From Streptomyces polyasparticus (lineage in GTDB: Bacteria; Actinomycetota; Actinomycetes; Streptomycetales; Streptomycetaceae): a DNA stretch of 64,000 nucleotides. This document shows positions 14,573 to 23,166 of this stretch, piece after piece. The DNA lies in assembly GCF_014493765.1 (NCBI RefSeq), contig NZ_JACTVJ010000011.1:186001-250000 (forward strand), given 5' to 3'. Position 1 is the first letter of the stretch. Each line of letters starts with the position of its first letter. Position numbers and translations under genes: made by a program. Below the pieces are notes generated by a model that was not told the DNA's origin, made no database searches, and saw only the letters and a program-made list of their open reading frames with translations.

Positions 14573-16228
14573 ATGGCGTACGACGCAGATGTGATCGTGA
14601 TCGGAGCGGGACTCGCCGGCCTGGTGGCCACCGCGGAGCTCGTCGACGCCGGCCGCAAGGTGATCCTCCTCGACCAGGAGCCCGAGCAGTCGATCGGCGG
14701 CCAGGCGCACTGGTCCTTCGGCGGGCTCTTCTTCGTCGACTCGCCCGAGCAGCGCCGTCTGCGCATCAAGGACAGCCATGACCTCGCCCTCCAGGACTGG
14801 ATGGGCACGGCCGGGTTCGACCGCGAGGAGGACCACTGGCCGCGCAAGTGGGCCGAGGCGTATGTGGACTTCGCCGCGGGCGAGAAGCGCTCCTGGCTGT
14901 ACGGGCAGGGCGTCCGGTTCTTCCCGGTGGTCGGCTGGGCGGAGCGCGGCGGCTACGACGCCACCGGTCACGGCAACTCCGTGCCACGCTTCCACATCAC
15001 CTGGGGCACGGGCCCCGGCCTCGTCGCACCCTTCGAGCGGCGCGTACGCGAGGGCGTGGCGCGCGGCCTGGTCGAGCTGAAGTTCCGCCACCGGGTCACC
15101 GGTCTGTCCCGCAGCGCCGGTTCGGTCGACACGGTCAGCGGCGAGATCCTCGAGGCCTCCTCGATCGAGCGCGGCCAGGAGTCCAGCCGCAGTGTCACCG
15201 GGTCCTTCGAGCTCAAGGCCCAGGCGGTGATCGTCACTTCGGGCGGTATCGGCGGCAACCACGACCTCGTCCGCAAGGCCTGGCCCGCCCGCCTGGGCAC
15301 CGCTCCCGCCAAGCTGCTCTCCGGTGTGCCCGCGCACGTGGACGGCCTGATGCTGGGCATCGCCGAGGAGGCCGGCGGCCGCCTCATCAACGGTGACCGT
15401 ATGTGGCACTACACCGAGGGCATCGAGAACTGGAACCCGATCTGGCGCAAGCACGGCATCCGGATCCTGCCGGGCCCGTCCTCGCTCTGGCTCGACGCGC
15501 GCGGTAAGCGCCTGCCGGTGCCGCTGTTCCCCGGCTTCGACACCCTCGGCACCCTGGAACACATCATGAAGACCGGGCACGACTACACCTGGTTCGTGCT
15601 CAACCAGCGCATCATCGGCAAGGAGTTCACGCTCTCGGGCTCCGAGCAGAACCCCGACCTCACCGGCAAGTCGGTGCGCGGCGTGATCGACCGGGCGCGC
15701 GCGGACGTGCCGGGTCCGGTGAAGGCGTTCATGGACCAGGGAGTCGACTTCGTCATCGAGGACGATCTCTCCGCGCTGGTCCGCGGGATGAACGCGCTGA
15801 CGAAGGACGACCTGATCGACGAGGCGGAGCTGCGCCGCGAGATCACCGCACGCGACCGCGAGATCGTCAACCCGTTCACCAAGGACCTGCAGATCACCGC
15901 GATCCGCGGCTCGCGCAAGTTCCTCGGCGACAAGCTGATCCGTACGGTCGCACCGCACCGCATCCTCGACCCGAAGGCAGGACCGCTCGTCGCCGTCCGC
16001 CTCAACATCCTGACCCGCAAGTCCCTCGGCGGCCTGGAGACGGACTTGTCCTCGCGGGTCCTGACCGACGGCGGCGAGGTGCTGCCCGGCGTGTACGCGG
16101 CGGGCGAGGCGGCGGGCTTCGGCGGCGGCGGCGTGCACGGCTACCGGTCCCTGGAGGGCACCTTCCTCGGCGGCTGCATCTTCTCCGGCCGGGCGGCGGG
16201 CCGGGCGGCGGCGAAGGCCGTCGGCTGA
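14573..16228 (+). CDS. FAD-binding dehydrogenase (KsdD/fumarate reductase-like flavoprotein)
   Basis: 551 residues. The Rossmann loop GAGLAGL at 11-17 on DVIVIGAGLAG, the ribose-binding acid in LLDQEPE, and the C-terminal FAD loop VYAAGEAAGFGGGGVHGYRSLEGTFLGG are intact. The SIGGQAHWSFGGLFF segment is typical of a conserved actinobacterial subfamily annotated only as FAD-binding dehydrogenase, related to 3-ketosteroid dehydrogenases. The substrate is unknown and there is no membrane anchor. It is a single gene, divergent from the TTA-containing DMT gene, with a possible ACCGAC operator in the promoter. Confidence 0.85.
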   Translation: MAYDADVIVIGAGLAGLVATAELVDAGRKVILLDQEPEQSIGGQAHWSFGGLFFVDSPEQRRLRIKDSHDLALQDWMGTAGFDREEDHWPRKWAEAYVDFAAGEKRSWLYGQGVRFFPVVGWAERGGYDATGHGNSVPRFHITWGTGPGLVAPFERRVREGVARGLVELKFRHRVTGLSRSAGSVDTVSGEILEASSIERGQESSRSVTGSFELKAQAVIVTSGGIGGNHDLVRKAWPARLGTAPAKLLSGVPAHVDGLMLGIAEEAGGRLINGDRMWHYTEGIENWNPIWRKHGIRILPGPSSLWLDARGKRLPVPLFPGFDTLGTLEHIMKTGHDYTWFVLNQRIIGKEFTLSGSEQNPDLTGKSVRGVIDRARADVPGPVKAFMDQGVDFVIEDDLSALVRGMNALTKDDLIDEAELRREITARDREIVNPFTKDLQITAIRGSRKFLGDKLIRTVAPHRILDPKAGPLVAVRLNILTRKSLGGLETDLSSRVLTDGGEVLPGVYAAGEAAGFGGGGVHGYRSLEGTFLGGCIFSGRAAGRAAAKAVG

Positions 16229-16240
16229 ATCAACGGCCGG

Positions 16241-16699
16241 TCAGAGCGACCCGCCCGTCGGCTTCGGCCCGGGCGGGTCGACCCGTTCCACCACCCGGAA
16301 CCGCTGGGCGACCACCGGTGTGGTGTCGTCCACCGTGAACTCCGGGTCGCCGAGCGCCTCCCGCATCTCGGCGCCGTGCCAGAACCTCTCGTGCGCGGCA
16401 CGCCATGCGGCGACGGTCCGGTACCCCTCGCCCTCGTCGAACGCGTGCTGCTCGTCCACTTCCGCGAGCGGCAGCACCCGTACATCGGTCAACTCGACGA
16501 CGGCGACGACGCGTTCGTCCGAGTCGACCACCGCACCGCGCTCGCCGACGGTGGGCAACGGATCGCCCCAGTGCTCGTAGTCGAGGACGAGCCCGGTGGT
16601 GGAGGTCTTCTCCCCGGCGAGCACCGCGGTGATCAGCTTGTCGCGCAACGGGCCGGGAAAGGCGAAGTCGAACGTCTTCATGTCCTCGGGATACGGCAT
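16241..16699 (-). CDS. ASCH domain-containing protein
   Basis: 152 residues. KTFDFAFPGPLRDKLITAVL, TSTTGL and EHWGDPLPTVGE are characteristic of the bacterial ASCH family, a beta-barrel RNA- or modified-nucleoside-binding fold related to PUA; some members hydrolyse N4-acetylcytidine. The active residues of that reaction cannot be assigned securely here. An internal ATG at 16681 (MKTFDF) is an alternative start. It converges with the FAD dehydrogenase (12-base gap). Confidence 0.8.
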   Translation of the reverse strand: MPYPEDMKTFDFAFPGPLRDKLITAVLAGEKTSTTGLVLDYEHWGDPLPTVGERGAVVDSDERVVAVVELTDVRVLPLAEVDEQHAFDEGEGYRTVAAWRAAHERFWHGAEMREALGDPEFTVDDTTPVVAQRFRVVERVDPPGPKPTGGSL

Positions 16700-16808
16700 G
16701 GCCGCAGCGTAGGCCGCGCTGTGCGGCCGGTCACGCGGGTTATGACGAAACGCGGACGGAGAGCCGTGGCCCCTTCACTCCGCCCACGGTGAGTGCTCGA
16801 ATCGTCCT

Positions 16809-17558
16809 GTGAACACCCCCTCGCCCCCCGACCCGCACGGAACCGAGCCTCCCGACGAGCCCGACGGCCGCGGCACCCCCGTCGGCCGCCGCCTCGTCCT
16901 CGGCATGCTCGGCCTGGGCGCCGCCGGTATCGCCGCCGCGCCCGTACTGCAGCGCGGCGTCGAGGCGGTGGCCGCGAAGGACCCCACGGGTCTGACCGAC
17001 GTCCTGCCCGCGGGCGGCGGCTTCCGCTACTACTCGGTGGTCGCCTCCGTACCGCGCAAGAACGAGGACACCTACCGCCTCACCGTCGACGGACTCGTCG
17101 AGCACGCGGCGACGTACACCCTCGACGAACTCCGCGCACTCCCGCAGACCCGGATCGTCCGCGACGTCCAGTGCGTCACGGGCTGGCGTGTACCCGACAC
17201 CCCCTTCCAAGGCGTCGTGCTCTCCGAGCTGTTGGACGCCGCGGGGGTGCTGCCCGAGGGGCGCGCCATCCGCTTCGAGTGCTTCGACGGCGCGTACAGC
17301 GAAAGCCTCACCCTGCAGCAGGCGCGCCGCAAGGACGTGCTCGTCTGCCACCGCATGCAGGACAAGGACGTCTCCCATGCGCACGGCGGCCCTGTCCGTC
17401 TCTATGTGGCGCCCATGTACTTCTACAAGTCGGCCAAGTGGCTCTCCCGGATCACCGTCACCGACAAGGTCATCCCCGGTTACTGGGAGGAGCGAGGCTA
17501 TGACATCGACGCCTGGGTCGGCCGGTCCAACGGCCGCGACGACACCCCCACCACCTGA
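16809..17558 (+). CDS. molybdopterin-dependent oxidoreductase (sulfite oxidase/MsrP-like), Tat-exported
   Basis: 249 residues. A twin arginine (GRRLVLGML, Arg27-Arg28) before a hydrophobic stretch predicts Tat export or anchoring of a folded cofactor enzyme. The molybdenum-ligating cysteine is Cys122 in RDVQCVTGW, in the SUOX-type fold, followed by VPDTPFQGVVLSELLD. The cytochrome b gene at 17500 starts inside the end of this gene (59-base overlap) and should supply the membrane electron connection, as in MsrP/MsrQ or YedY/YedZ pairs. The physiological substrate (sulfoxide, sulfite or other) is unknown. The start is GTG 16809. Confidence 0.86.
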   Translation: MNTPSPPDPHGTEPPDEPDGRGTPVGRRLVLGMLGLGAAGIAAAPVLQRGVEAVAAKDPTGLTDVLPAGGGFRYYSVVASVPRKNEDTYRLTVDGLVEHAATYTLDELRALPQTRIVRDVQCVTGWRVPDTPFQGVVLSELLDAAGVLPEGRAIRFECFDGAYSESLTLQQARRKDVLVCHRMQDKDVSHAHGGPVRLYVAPMYFYKSAKWLSRITVTDKVIPGYWEERGYDIDAWVGRSNGRDDTPTT

Positions 17559-18150
17559 ACTCCCCGCGCGCGTACGGAGGTTCAGCCGGGGCGAACGCTG
17601 GATCCACCGCACCACAGCGGCCCTGATGGCCGTCTGCCTCTTCTCGGCGGCCTGCCTCTACCTGCCGTCCCTGGCCCAACTGGTCGGCCGCCGCTATCTG
17701 ATGGTGACGGTCCACGAGTGGTCCGGCATCCTGCTGCCCGCCCCGTTCCTCGTCGGCCTTCTCTCGCGCGCCTTCCGCGCCGACCTGCGCCGCCTCAACC
17801 GCTTCGGTCCGCACGACCGGGACTGGTGGCGCGCCGCGCTGCGCCGCGAGAAGGGGCCGCGACCGGCGGGGAAGTTCAACGCGGGCCAGAAGTCGTACGC
17901 GGCGTGGATCGCCGGCGCGACCCTGGTGATGCTCGGCACGGGCCTGATCATGTGGTTCACGCATCTCACGCCGCTGAGCTGGCGCACCGGCTCGACCTTC
18001 GTCCACGATTGGCTCGCCCTCGCGATCTCCGTCGTCCTGGCCGGCCACATCGGCAAGGCCCTCGCGGACCCGGAGTCCCGGCGCGGCCTGCGTACGGGCT
18101 CGGTGGACCGCGCCTGGGCGGAACGGGAACATTCCTTGTGGCGGCCCTGA
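17500..18150 (+). CDS. cytochrome b/b6-type membrane subunit for the molybdopterin oxidoreductase
   Basis: 216 residues with about four spans; possible haem-ligating histidines lie in ERWIHRTTA, VTVHEWSG, TFVHDWLA and LAGHIGKAL, arranged in two helix pairs as in bis-haem cytochrome b561/formate dehydrogenase gamma folds. The ATG at 17500 follows GGAGG and overlaps the oxidoreductase gene by 59 bases, indicating tight translational coupling. The last 34 bases, including the stop, are repeated immediately downstream. Confidence 0.84.
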   Translation: MTSTPGSAGPTAATTPPPPELPARVRRFSRGERWIHRTTAALMAVCLFSAACLYLPSLAQLVGRRYLMVTVHEWSGILLPAPFLVGLLSRAFRADLRRLNRFGPHDRDWWRAALRREKGPRPAGKFNAGQKSYAAWIAGATLVMLGTGLIMWFTHLTPLSWRTGSTFVHDWLALAISVVLAGHIGKALADPESRRGLRTGSVDRAWAEREHSLWRP

Positions 18151-18184
18151 GGCGGAACGCGAACACCCCTTGTGGAGGCCCTGA
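18117..18184. repeat. 34-bp tandem duplication spanning the cytochrome b stop codon
   Basis: Two copies of a 34-base unit, 18117-18150 and 18151-18184, each begin GGCGGAACG and end GGCCCTGA. The first contains the real stop TGA (18148-18150). The two differ at a few positions only. Confidence 0.85.
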
Positions 18185-18305
18185 AACGGTTCGGTGACCG
18201 GCCGTGAAGTGCGCGGGTTCCTCCATGACACGCCCATGCACATGCCACAGGGTCGTGGGTCGCGGCGGCGCAGGGGGCGCCGCCCCGCGCGTCGGAGGCA
18301 CACCT

Positions 18306-19358
18306 GTGAAGTTCAGCTACGTGATGCTGCCCGACTACCCGCTGGACGAGTCGCTCGCCTCGATCCGTCTCGCGGACGAACTCGGTTTCCATGCCGTCCA
18401 TGCCGCCGACGAGACCTGGCACAAGGACATGTGGCTGCTCTTCGCCGCGGCCGCCCGCGAGACCCGTGACATCCGCCTCGGCCCGAGCCTGTCCTCGGTG
18501 GTGTTACGGGAGCCCACCCTCATCGCGCAGGCGCTCGCCACCCTCGACGAACTCTCCGGCGGACGCGCCGAAGGCGTCCTGTCCTGCGGCAACTTCGGTC
18601 TGCTCGCGCAGTACGGCATCGACTGGACACGGCAGAAGCCGCTCTCGCGCACCAAGGAAGCGCTGCACGTCATCCGTACGCTGCTCGACGAGGGGATGAT
18701 CACGTACGACGGCGAATTCTTCTCGTACGAGGGGCTGTTCACCTTCGCCCGCCCCGTGCAGGAGCGGCTGCCGCTGAAGCTGGGCGCGATGCGCGGCCCG
18801 AAGTCCTTCGAGGCGGCGGGGGAGTTGTCGGACGGCTGCCATCACGCGCTGAGCTACACGCGCGAGGCGTACGACTATGCGGTGGAGCATCTGCGGACCG
18901 GGGCCGAGCGTGCGGGCAAGGACTGGCGGAGCCTCGACATCGGCGCGTGGGTGGTGTTCGCGACCGGACCGGACTCGGCGAAGGCCAAGGAAGCCGCGCG
19001 TTCCATGGTCGGGATCTACGCCTCCTCGATGCCCGAGGAGCAGCTGCGCCGCAACGGCGTGGAACCCGCGGAGCTCAAGCCGGTGATCGATGCGATCGCG
19101 GCCGGCGATCTGGCCCGCGGCATCGAGCTGACCTCGCCGGAGATCGCGGAGAAGCTGTCCGTGGCGGGCACGCCCGACGAGTGCCTGGAGAAGATACGGC
19201 GCGACATCGAACCGAGCGGTGTGAACCACATGATCTGCGCCGTCACGGACCGCGCGCTCGTCCGCGCCTTCACGGGCCGCGACCTGCCGGGCGCCGCGGA
19301 CGTGGACACCCAACTGCGGCTGATCCACGAGGAGATCATGCCGGCGTGGGGCCGCTAG
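18306..19358 (+). CDS. LLM-class F420-dependent oxidoreductase with TTA codon
   Basis: 350 residues of a luciferase-like TIM barrel; SYVMLPDYPLDESLASIRLADELGF at the N-terminus, ATLDELSGGRAEG, and LKLGAMRGPKSFEAAGELSDG match F420-dependent reductases such as methylene-H4MPT reductase relatives. The GTG at 18306 is chosen for the GGAGG at 18294-18298; the frame is open 34 codons upstream. Codon 67 is TTA (18504-18506), a bldA-dependent leucine codon, so the protein is expected late in development. Substrate unknown. It stands alone between the cytochrome b gene and gntK. Confidence 0.87.
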   Translation: MKFSYVMLPDYPLDESLASIRLADELGFHAVHAADETWHKDMWLLFAAAARETRDIRLGPSLSSVVLREPTLIAQALATLDELSGGRAEGVLSCGNFGLLAQYGIDWTRQKPLSRTKEALHVIRTLLDEGMITYDGEFFSYEGLFTFARPVQERLPLKLGAMRGPKSFEAAGELSDGCHHALSYTREAYDYAVEHLRTGAERAGKDWRSLDIGAWVVFATGPDSAKAKEAARSMVGIYASSMPEEQLRRNGVEPAELKPVIDAIAAGDLARGIELTSPEIAEKLSVAGTPDECLEKIRRDIEPSGVNHMICAVTDRALVRAFTGRDLPGAADVDTQLRLIHEEIMPAWGR

Positions 19359-19375
19359 CGGACCGCCCCGGCCGC

Positions 19376-19431
19376 TCAGCGCCTGCGCAGGCGCTCGGCG
19401 CACTCAGAGCTTGCGCAGGCGCTCGGCCGCC
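19376..19431. repeat. 28-bp tandem duplication spanning the gntK stop codon
   Basis: TCAGAGCTTGCGCAGGCGCT (19404 on) holds the minus-strand stop and last codons of gntK; a copy, TCAGCGCCTGCGCAGGCGCT, begins at 19376. The period is 28 bases, so the gene end and its stop have been duplicated once. Confidence 0.78.
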
Positions 19432-19907
19432 TCGGAGGCGATCTGCTCGGGCGCGGGCGTCACGTCGACCACCACGCCCGCCTCGTCCGCGCCCAGCTCC
19501 TCCAGGGTGTCGAACTGCGAGGCGATGAGCGAGGCCGGCATGAAGTGGCCCTCGCGTGCCGACTGGCGAGCGGTGATCAGTTCGCGCGAGCCCGACAGAT
19601 GGACGAACACCAGGCCGGGCGCGGCCGCCCGCAGCCGGTCGCGGTACACCCGCTTCAGTGCGGAACAGCTCACGACCCCGCCGAGCCCGGCCCGCGAAGC
19701 CGCCCACGCGCCGATCGCGTCGAGCCAGGGCCATCGGTCCTCGTCGGTGAGAGGGGTGCCCGAGCGCATCTTCTCGACGTTCGCGGCCGAGTGGAATTCA
19801 TCCGCCTCGGCGTACGGCACCGCCAGCTCATCGGCAAGCAGACGTCCGACCGTGGACTTGCCCGTGCCGGACACACCCATGATCACGGCGACCTGATCGG
19901 AGCCCAC
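19404..19907 (-). CDS. gntK: gluconokinase
   Basis: 167 residues, the usual length for the small GntK/thermoresistant gluconokinase family. The P-loop GVSGTGKST is near residues 13-21, followed by the substrate loop EADEFHSAANVEKMRSG and PLTDEDRWPWLDAI. It phosphorylates D-gluconate to 6-phosphogluconate for the pentose phosphate pathway. In S. coelicolor gntK is, as I recall, next to a GntR regulator and gluconate permease; neither is here, so the kinase stands alone between an F420 oxidoreductase and a YchJ gene. The gene end is tandemly duplicated. Confidence 0.92.
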   Translation of the reverse strand: MGSDQVAVIMGVSGTGKSTVGRLLADELAVPYAEADEFHSAANVEKMRSGTPLTDEDRWPWLDAIGAWAASRAGLGGVVSCSALKRVYRDRLRAAAPGLVFVHLSGSRELITARQSAREGHFMPASLIASQFDTLEELGADEAGVVVDVTPAPEQIASEAAERLRKL

Positions 19908-20023
19908 AGCTGCTCACCCTCCTCGGTGTTCGCGCCCGCGTTCGCGCACGTCACGTCCATGATGCCGGACGCCGTACCGGGACCCGCCGCCGCCCGCAGC
20001 GGGCGCCGAAGGTCCAGGACCGG

Positions 20024-20485
20024 TCAGTCGAGGAACTCCCCGTCCACATAGACCCACGCACCGTCCAGGCGCACGAACCGGCTCCGCTCGTGCAGCTCAC
20101 CGGGCGCATCCGCGTCCGTGTAGCGGGCCAGGAACGTCACGGTGCCCGCGGTGTGGAAGGCCGTGCCCTCGGACGTGGCCTCGATCTCCAGGCCGGTCCA
20201 CCGCATCCCGGGATCGAACCCCACCGACGGCGGCCGGGTGTCCGGATGCCAGGTCCGCAGCAGATATGCCTCGTCCCGTACGACGAACGCCGCGTACCGG
20301 GAACGCATCAGGTCCTCGGGGCTCGCGGCACGCGCCGTACCGGAGTGCAAACGTCCGCAACACATCCCGTAGGGGTTGCCCCGACCGCAAGGGCAGGGGG
20401 TCGTGGCGGTGACTTCGGGGGCCGCGCCGCGCCGTGCGGCGGGCGCCTGCGCGCGGCGTGAGGGACGTCGTGACATGGGCGCCAT
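20024..20485 (-). CDS. YchJ/UPF0225 family protein with N-terminal SEC-C-type zinc motif
   Basis: About 150 residues. A basic N-terminus is followed by the cysteine motif CPCGRGNPYGMCC (SEC-C-like zinc site), then MRSRYAAFVVRDEAYLLRTWH and GTVTFLARY, typical of YchJ. The family has an NTF2-like fold; its role is unknown. Two ATGs compete: 20485 (GAGGG only 3-4 bases upstream) and 20476, giving MSRRPS, the N-terminus usual for relatives. A 298-base gap to the next gene holds no recognisable coding sequence. Confidence 0.83.
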   Translation of the reverse strand: MAPMSRRPSRRAQAPAARRGAAPEVTATTPCPCGRGNPYGMCCGRLHSGTARAASPEDLMRSRYAAFVVRDEAYLLRTWHPDTRPPSVGFDPGMRWTGLEIEATSEGTAFHTAGTVTFLARYTDADAPGELHERSRFVRLDGAWVYVDGEFLD

Positions 20486-20783
20486 TGTCCCTCGCCCGTG
20501 CGGGCCGGGCCTTCCCCGGGCCCCGCTGCCGAGCTCCACGCGCCTCTGCCGGCCACCTCCCGATCCCGGTGTGGCTTACATCTATCGCCCGTTGATCTAC
20601 ACCAGGTGGAGGGAACGGACCCGTTCACTACACCCAGCGCAGTACGTGAGACCAGGCCTAATGGCTGAGTAAAAGCCGGAAACGGCCGGTGACGATGGAG
20701 GGGTACACCGGACAGAACTTCCTGCTTCTCCCCGTCTGCCCGGTCTTCGTCCTGCCCGTAACTCGACGGAAGCTTGGTCTCAG

Positions 20784-23009
20784 GTGGCTACGTTCCTTTA
20801 TCGACTCGGCCGAGGTGCTTTCCGGCGCCGCGGTCTGGTCGCCCTCATGTGGGTGGCCATACTCGTGGGCATCGGCGGTGCCTCGTCCGTGGCACCCGCC
20901 GCGCCCGAAGACTCCTTCTCCATGCCCGGGACCGAGTCCCAGAAGGCGTTCGACCTGCTCGCCGAGCGCTTCCCGGGCGGGAACGCCGACGGCGCCACGG
21001 CCCGAGTGGTGATCAAGGCGCCTGAGGGCGCGACGCTCACCTCGGGTGACGGCAAGGCGCACGTCAATGCCCTGCTCACCGACCTCTCCGACAACCCGCA
21101 GGTCAAGCAGGTCGCGAACCCCTACGAGGCCAATGCCGTCAGCAAGGACGGCTCGACCGCGTACGCCTCCGTGTCGTACAAGGTCAACGCGCAGGAGCTG
21201 ACCGACGAGGCGCGTGAGGCCCTCACCAAGACCACGGACAAGGCCCGCAGCGACGGCTACACCATCGAGACCGGTGGTGACGCGGTCCAGGCCGAGCCCG
21301 AGATGGGCGGCACCGCCGAGCTCATCGGCATGGGCGTCGCGCTCGTCGTCCTCGTCCTGACCTTCGGCTCGCTGGTCGCCGCCGGTATGCCGCTGCTCTC
21401 CGCGATCATCGGTGTCGGCATCGGTGTCTCCGCGATCGCCGCGCTCGGCTCGGCCCTGGGCCTGTCGGCCACCACCGGCACCCTCGCCACGATGATCGGC
21501 CTCGCGGTCGCCATCGACTACGCGCTGTTCATCATCGCCCGCTACCGGGCCGAGATCGCCGAGGGCCGCTCCTACGAGGAGGCCGCCGGCCGCGCCGTCG
21601 GCACCGCGGGCTCCGCCGTGGTCTTCGCCGGTCTCACCGTGATCGTGGCCCTGTCGGGTCTGGCCGTCGTCAACATCCCGATCCTCACCAAGATGGGTCT
21701 GGCCGCAGCCGGCACCGTCGCCGTGGCCGTCCTGATCGCGCTCACCCTGACCCCGGCGCTGCTCGCCTTCGCCGGCAAGCGTGCGCTGAGCCGCAAGGAC
21801 CGCAAGGCCCTGAAGACCGGCACCGAGCCCAAGGGCGCCGGCAAGACCAAGCTCGGCACCCGCTGGGCCCACTTCGTGCTGCGCCGCCCGGTGACCGTCC
21901 TGGTCACCGCGGTGCTCGGCCTCGGCGTCATCGCCCTGCCGGCCACCAGCCTGGAGCTCGGCCTGCCCGACGAGGGCAGCTCGGCGCCCGACACCACGCA
22001 GCGCAAGGCCTACGACATGCTGTCGGAGTCCTTCGGCGCAGGCTTCAACGGCCCGCTGACCGGTGTCGTGGATGCCAAGGACGCCGCCGACCCGAAGGCC
22101 GCGGCAGACGAGGTCGTCAAGAAGTTCGGTGAGCTGAAGGATGTCGCGGCCGTGTCCCCGGCTGTGTTCAACAAGTCCGGCGACACCGCGATGATCACCG
22201 TGGTGCCGAAGACCGGTCCGAGCGACCCGGCCACCGAGACGCTGGTCCACGACCTGCGCGACGCGGCCGGCGACCTCAAGGACGCCACCGGCGCCACCGT
22301 CCTCGTCTCCGGCATGACCGCCATGACGATCGACTTCTCGCAGACGCTGAACGACGCCCTGCTGCCCTACCTCGGCATCATCGTCGGCCTGGCCGTCATC
22401 CTGCTGATGCTGGTGTTCCGCTCCATCCTCGTCCCGCTGAAGGCGGCCCTCGGCTTCCTGCTCTCCGTGATGGCGGCGCTCGGCGCCCTGGTCGCGGTGT
22501 TCCAGTGGGGCTGGCTCGCGGACGTCTTCGGCGTGGACCAGCCGGGTCCGATCATGTCGATGATGCCGATCTTCATGATCGGTGTGGTCTTCGGTCTCGC
22601 CATGGACTACGAGGTCTTCCTGGTGACCCGGATGCGCGAGGCGTACGTGCACGGCTCCTCGCCGGCCGAGGCCATCACCAAGGGCTTCACCCTCGGCGGC
22701 CGGGTCGTCGCGGCGGCCGCGGTCATCATGATCAGCGTGTTCTCCGGCTTCATCCTGGAGAGCGACGACATGGTCAAGACGATGGGCTTCGGCCTCGCGA
22801 TCGCGGTCCTCTTCGACGCCTTCGTGGTCCGTATGGCGATCGTGCCCGCGGTCCTCGCGCTGCTCGGCCACAAGGCCTGGTGGCTGCCGAAGTGGCTGAA
22901 CCGCATCCTGCCCAACGTGGATGTCGAGGGCGAGAAGCTGCACAAGGAGCTCGGCGACACCCCGGTGCCCGCGCAGGAGAAGCGCGAGCCCGAGCCTGCC
23001 GGAGTCTGA
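20784..23009 (+). CDS. MMPL family transporter (RND superfamily)
   Basis: 741 residues, a normal length for actinobacterial MMPL proteins. Topology is one N-terminal span, an extracytoplasmic domain, five spans, a second cytoplasmic linker rich in Lys (ALSRKDRKALKTGTEPKG), then the second half with the same order. The AIDYALFIIARYR segment of the first half and AMDYEVFLVTRMREAYVHG of the second carry the conserved Asp-Tyr pair used for proton relay in MmpL3-type proteins. Such pumps export lipids or hydrophobic compounds. The start is GTG 20784 with no strong ribosome site. No regulator is adjacent. Confidence 0.88.
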   Translation: MATFLYRLGRGAFRRRGLVALMWVAILVGIGGASSVAPAAPEDSFSMPGTESQKAFDLLAERFPGGNADGATARVVIKAPEGATLTSGDGKAHVNALLTDLSDNPQVKQVANPYEANAVSKDGSTAYASVSYKVNAQELTDEAREALTKTTDKARSDGYTIETGGDAVQAEPEMGGTAELIGMGVALVVLVLTFGSLVAAGMPLLSAIIGVGIGVSAIAALGSALGLSATTGTLATMIGLAVAIDYALFIIARYRAEIAEGRSYEEAAGRAVGTAGSAVVFAGLTVIVALSGLAVVNIPILTKMGLAAAGTVAVAVLIALTLTPALLAFAGKRALSRKDRKALKTGTEPKGAGKTKLGTRWAHFVLRRPVTVLVTAVLGLGVIALPATSLELGLPDEGSSAPDTTQRKAYDMLSESFGAGFNGPLTGVVDAKDAADPKAAADEVVKKFGELKDVAAVSPAVFNKSGDTAMITVVPKTGPSDPATETLVHDLRDAAGDLKDATGATVLVSGMTAMTIDFSQTLNDALLPYLGIIVGLAVILLMLVFRSILVPLKAALGFLLSVMAALGALVAVFQWGWLADVFGVDQPGPIMSMMPIFMIGVVFGLAMDYEVFLVTRMREAYVHGSSPAEAITKGFTLGGRVVAAAAVIMISVFSGFILESDDMVKTMGFGLAIAVLFDAFVVRMAIVPAVLALLGHKAWWLPKWLNRILPNVDVEGEKLHKELGDTPVPAQEKREPEPAGV

Positions 23010-23035
23010 TCCGCAGTTTCCACCGCTGACGCAAA

Positions 23036-23069
23036 GTGGCCCGGTCCTGAACCTTCAGGACCGGGCCAC
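23036..23069 (+). terminator. 16-bp stem terminator after the MMPL gene
   Basis: GTGGCCCGGTCCTGAA (23036-23051) pairs perfectly with 23054-23069 around a 2-base loop, 27 bases after the stop of the MMPL gene. Confidence 0.82.
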
Positions 23070-23166
23070 CGGCGTTTCCGGGCGCTCCCGGGCTTCGCCG
23101 CGCCGTCCCCCGTACGGGCGCATACCGTGACAGATACAGCAATCCCTCGAGCAGGAGGCAGCAACC

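Noticed and set aside
20658-22943. 761-codon minus-strand frame opposite the MMPL gene
   Set aside because: It is an antisense shadow of a well-supported gene; the product is a His/Asp/Gly/Arg-rich composition artefact of high GC third positions.
20024-23009. Complete gluconate operon around gntK
   Set aside because: No permease or GntR gene is found on either side of gntK.
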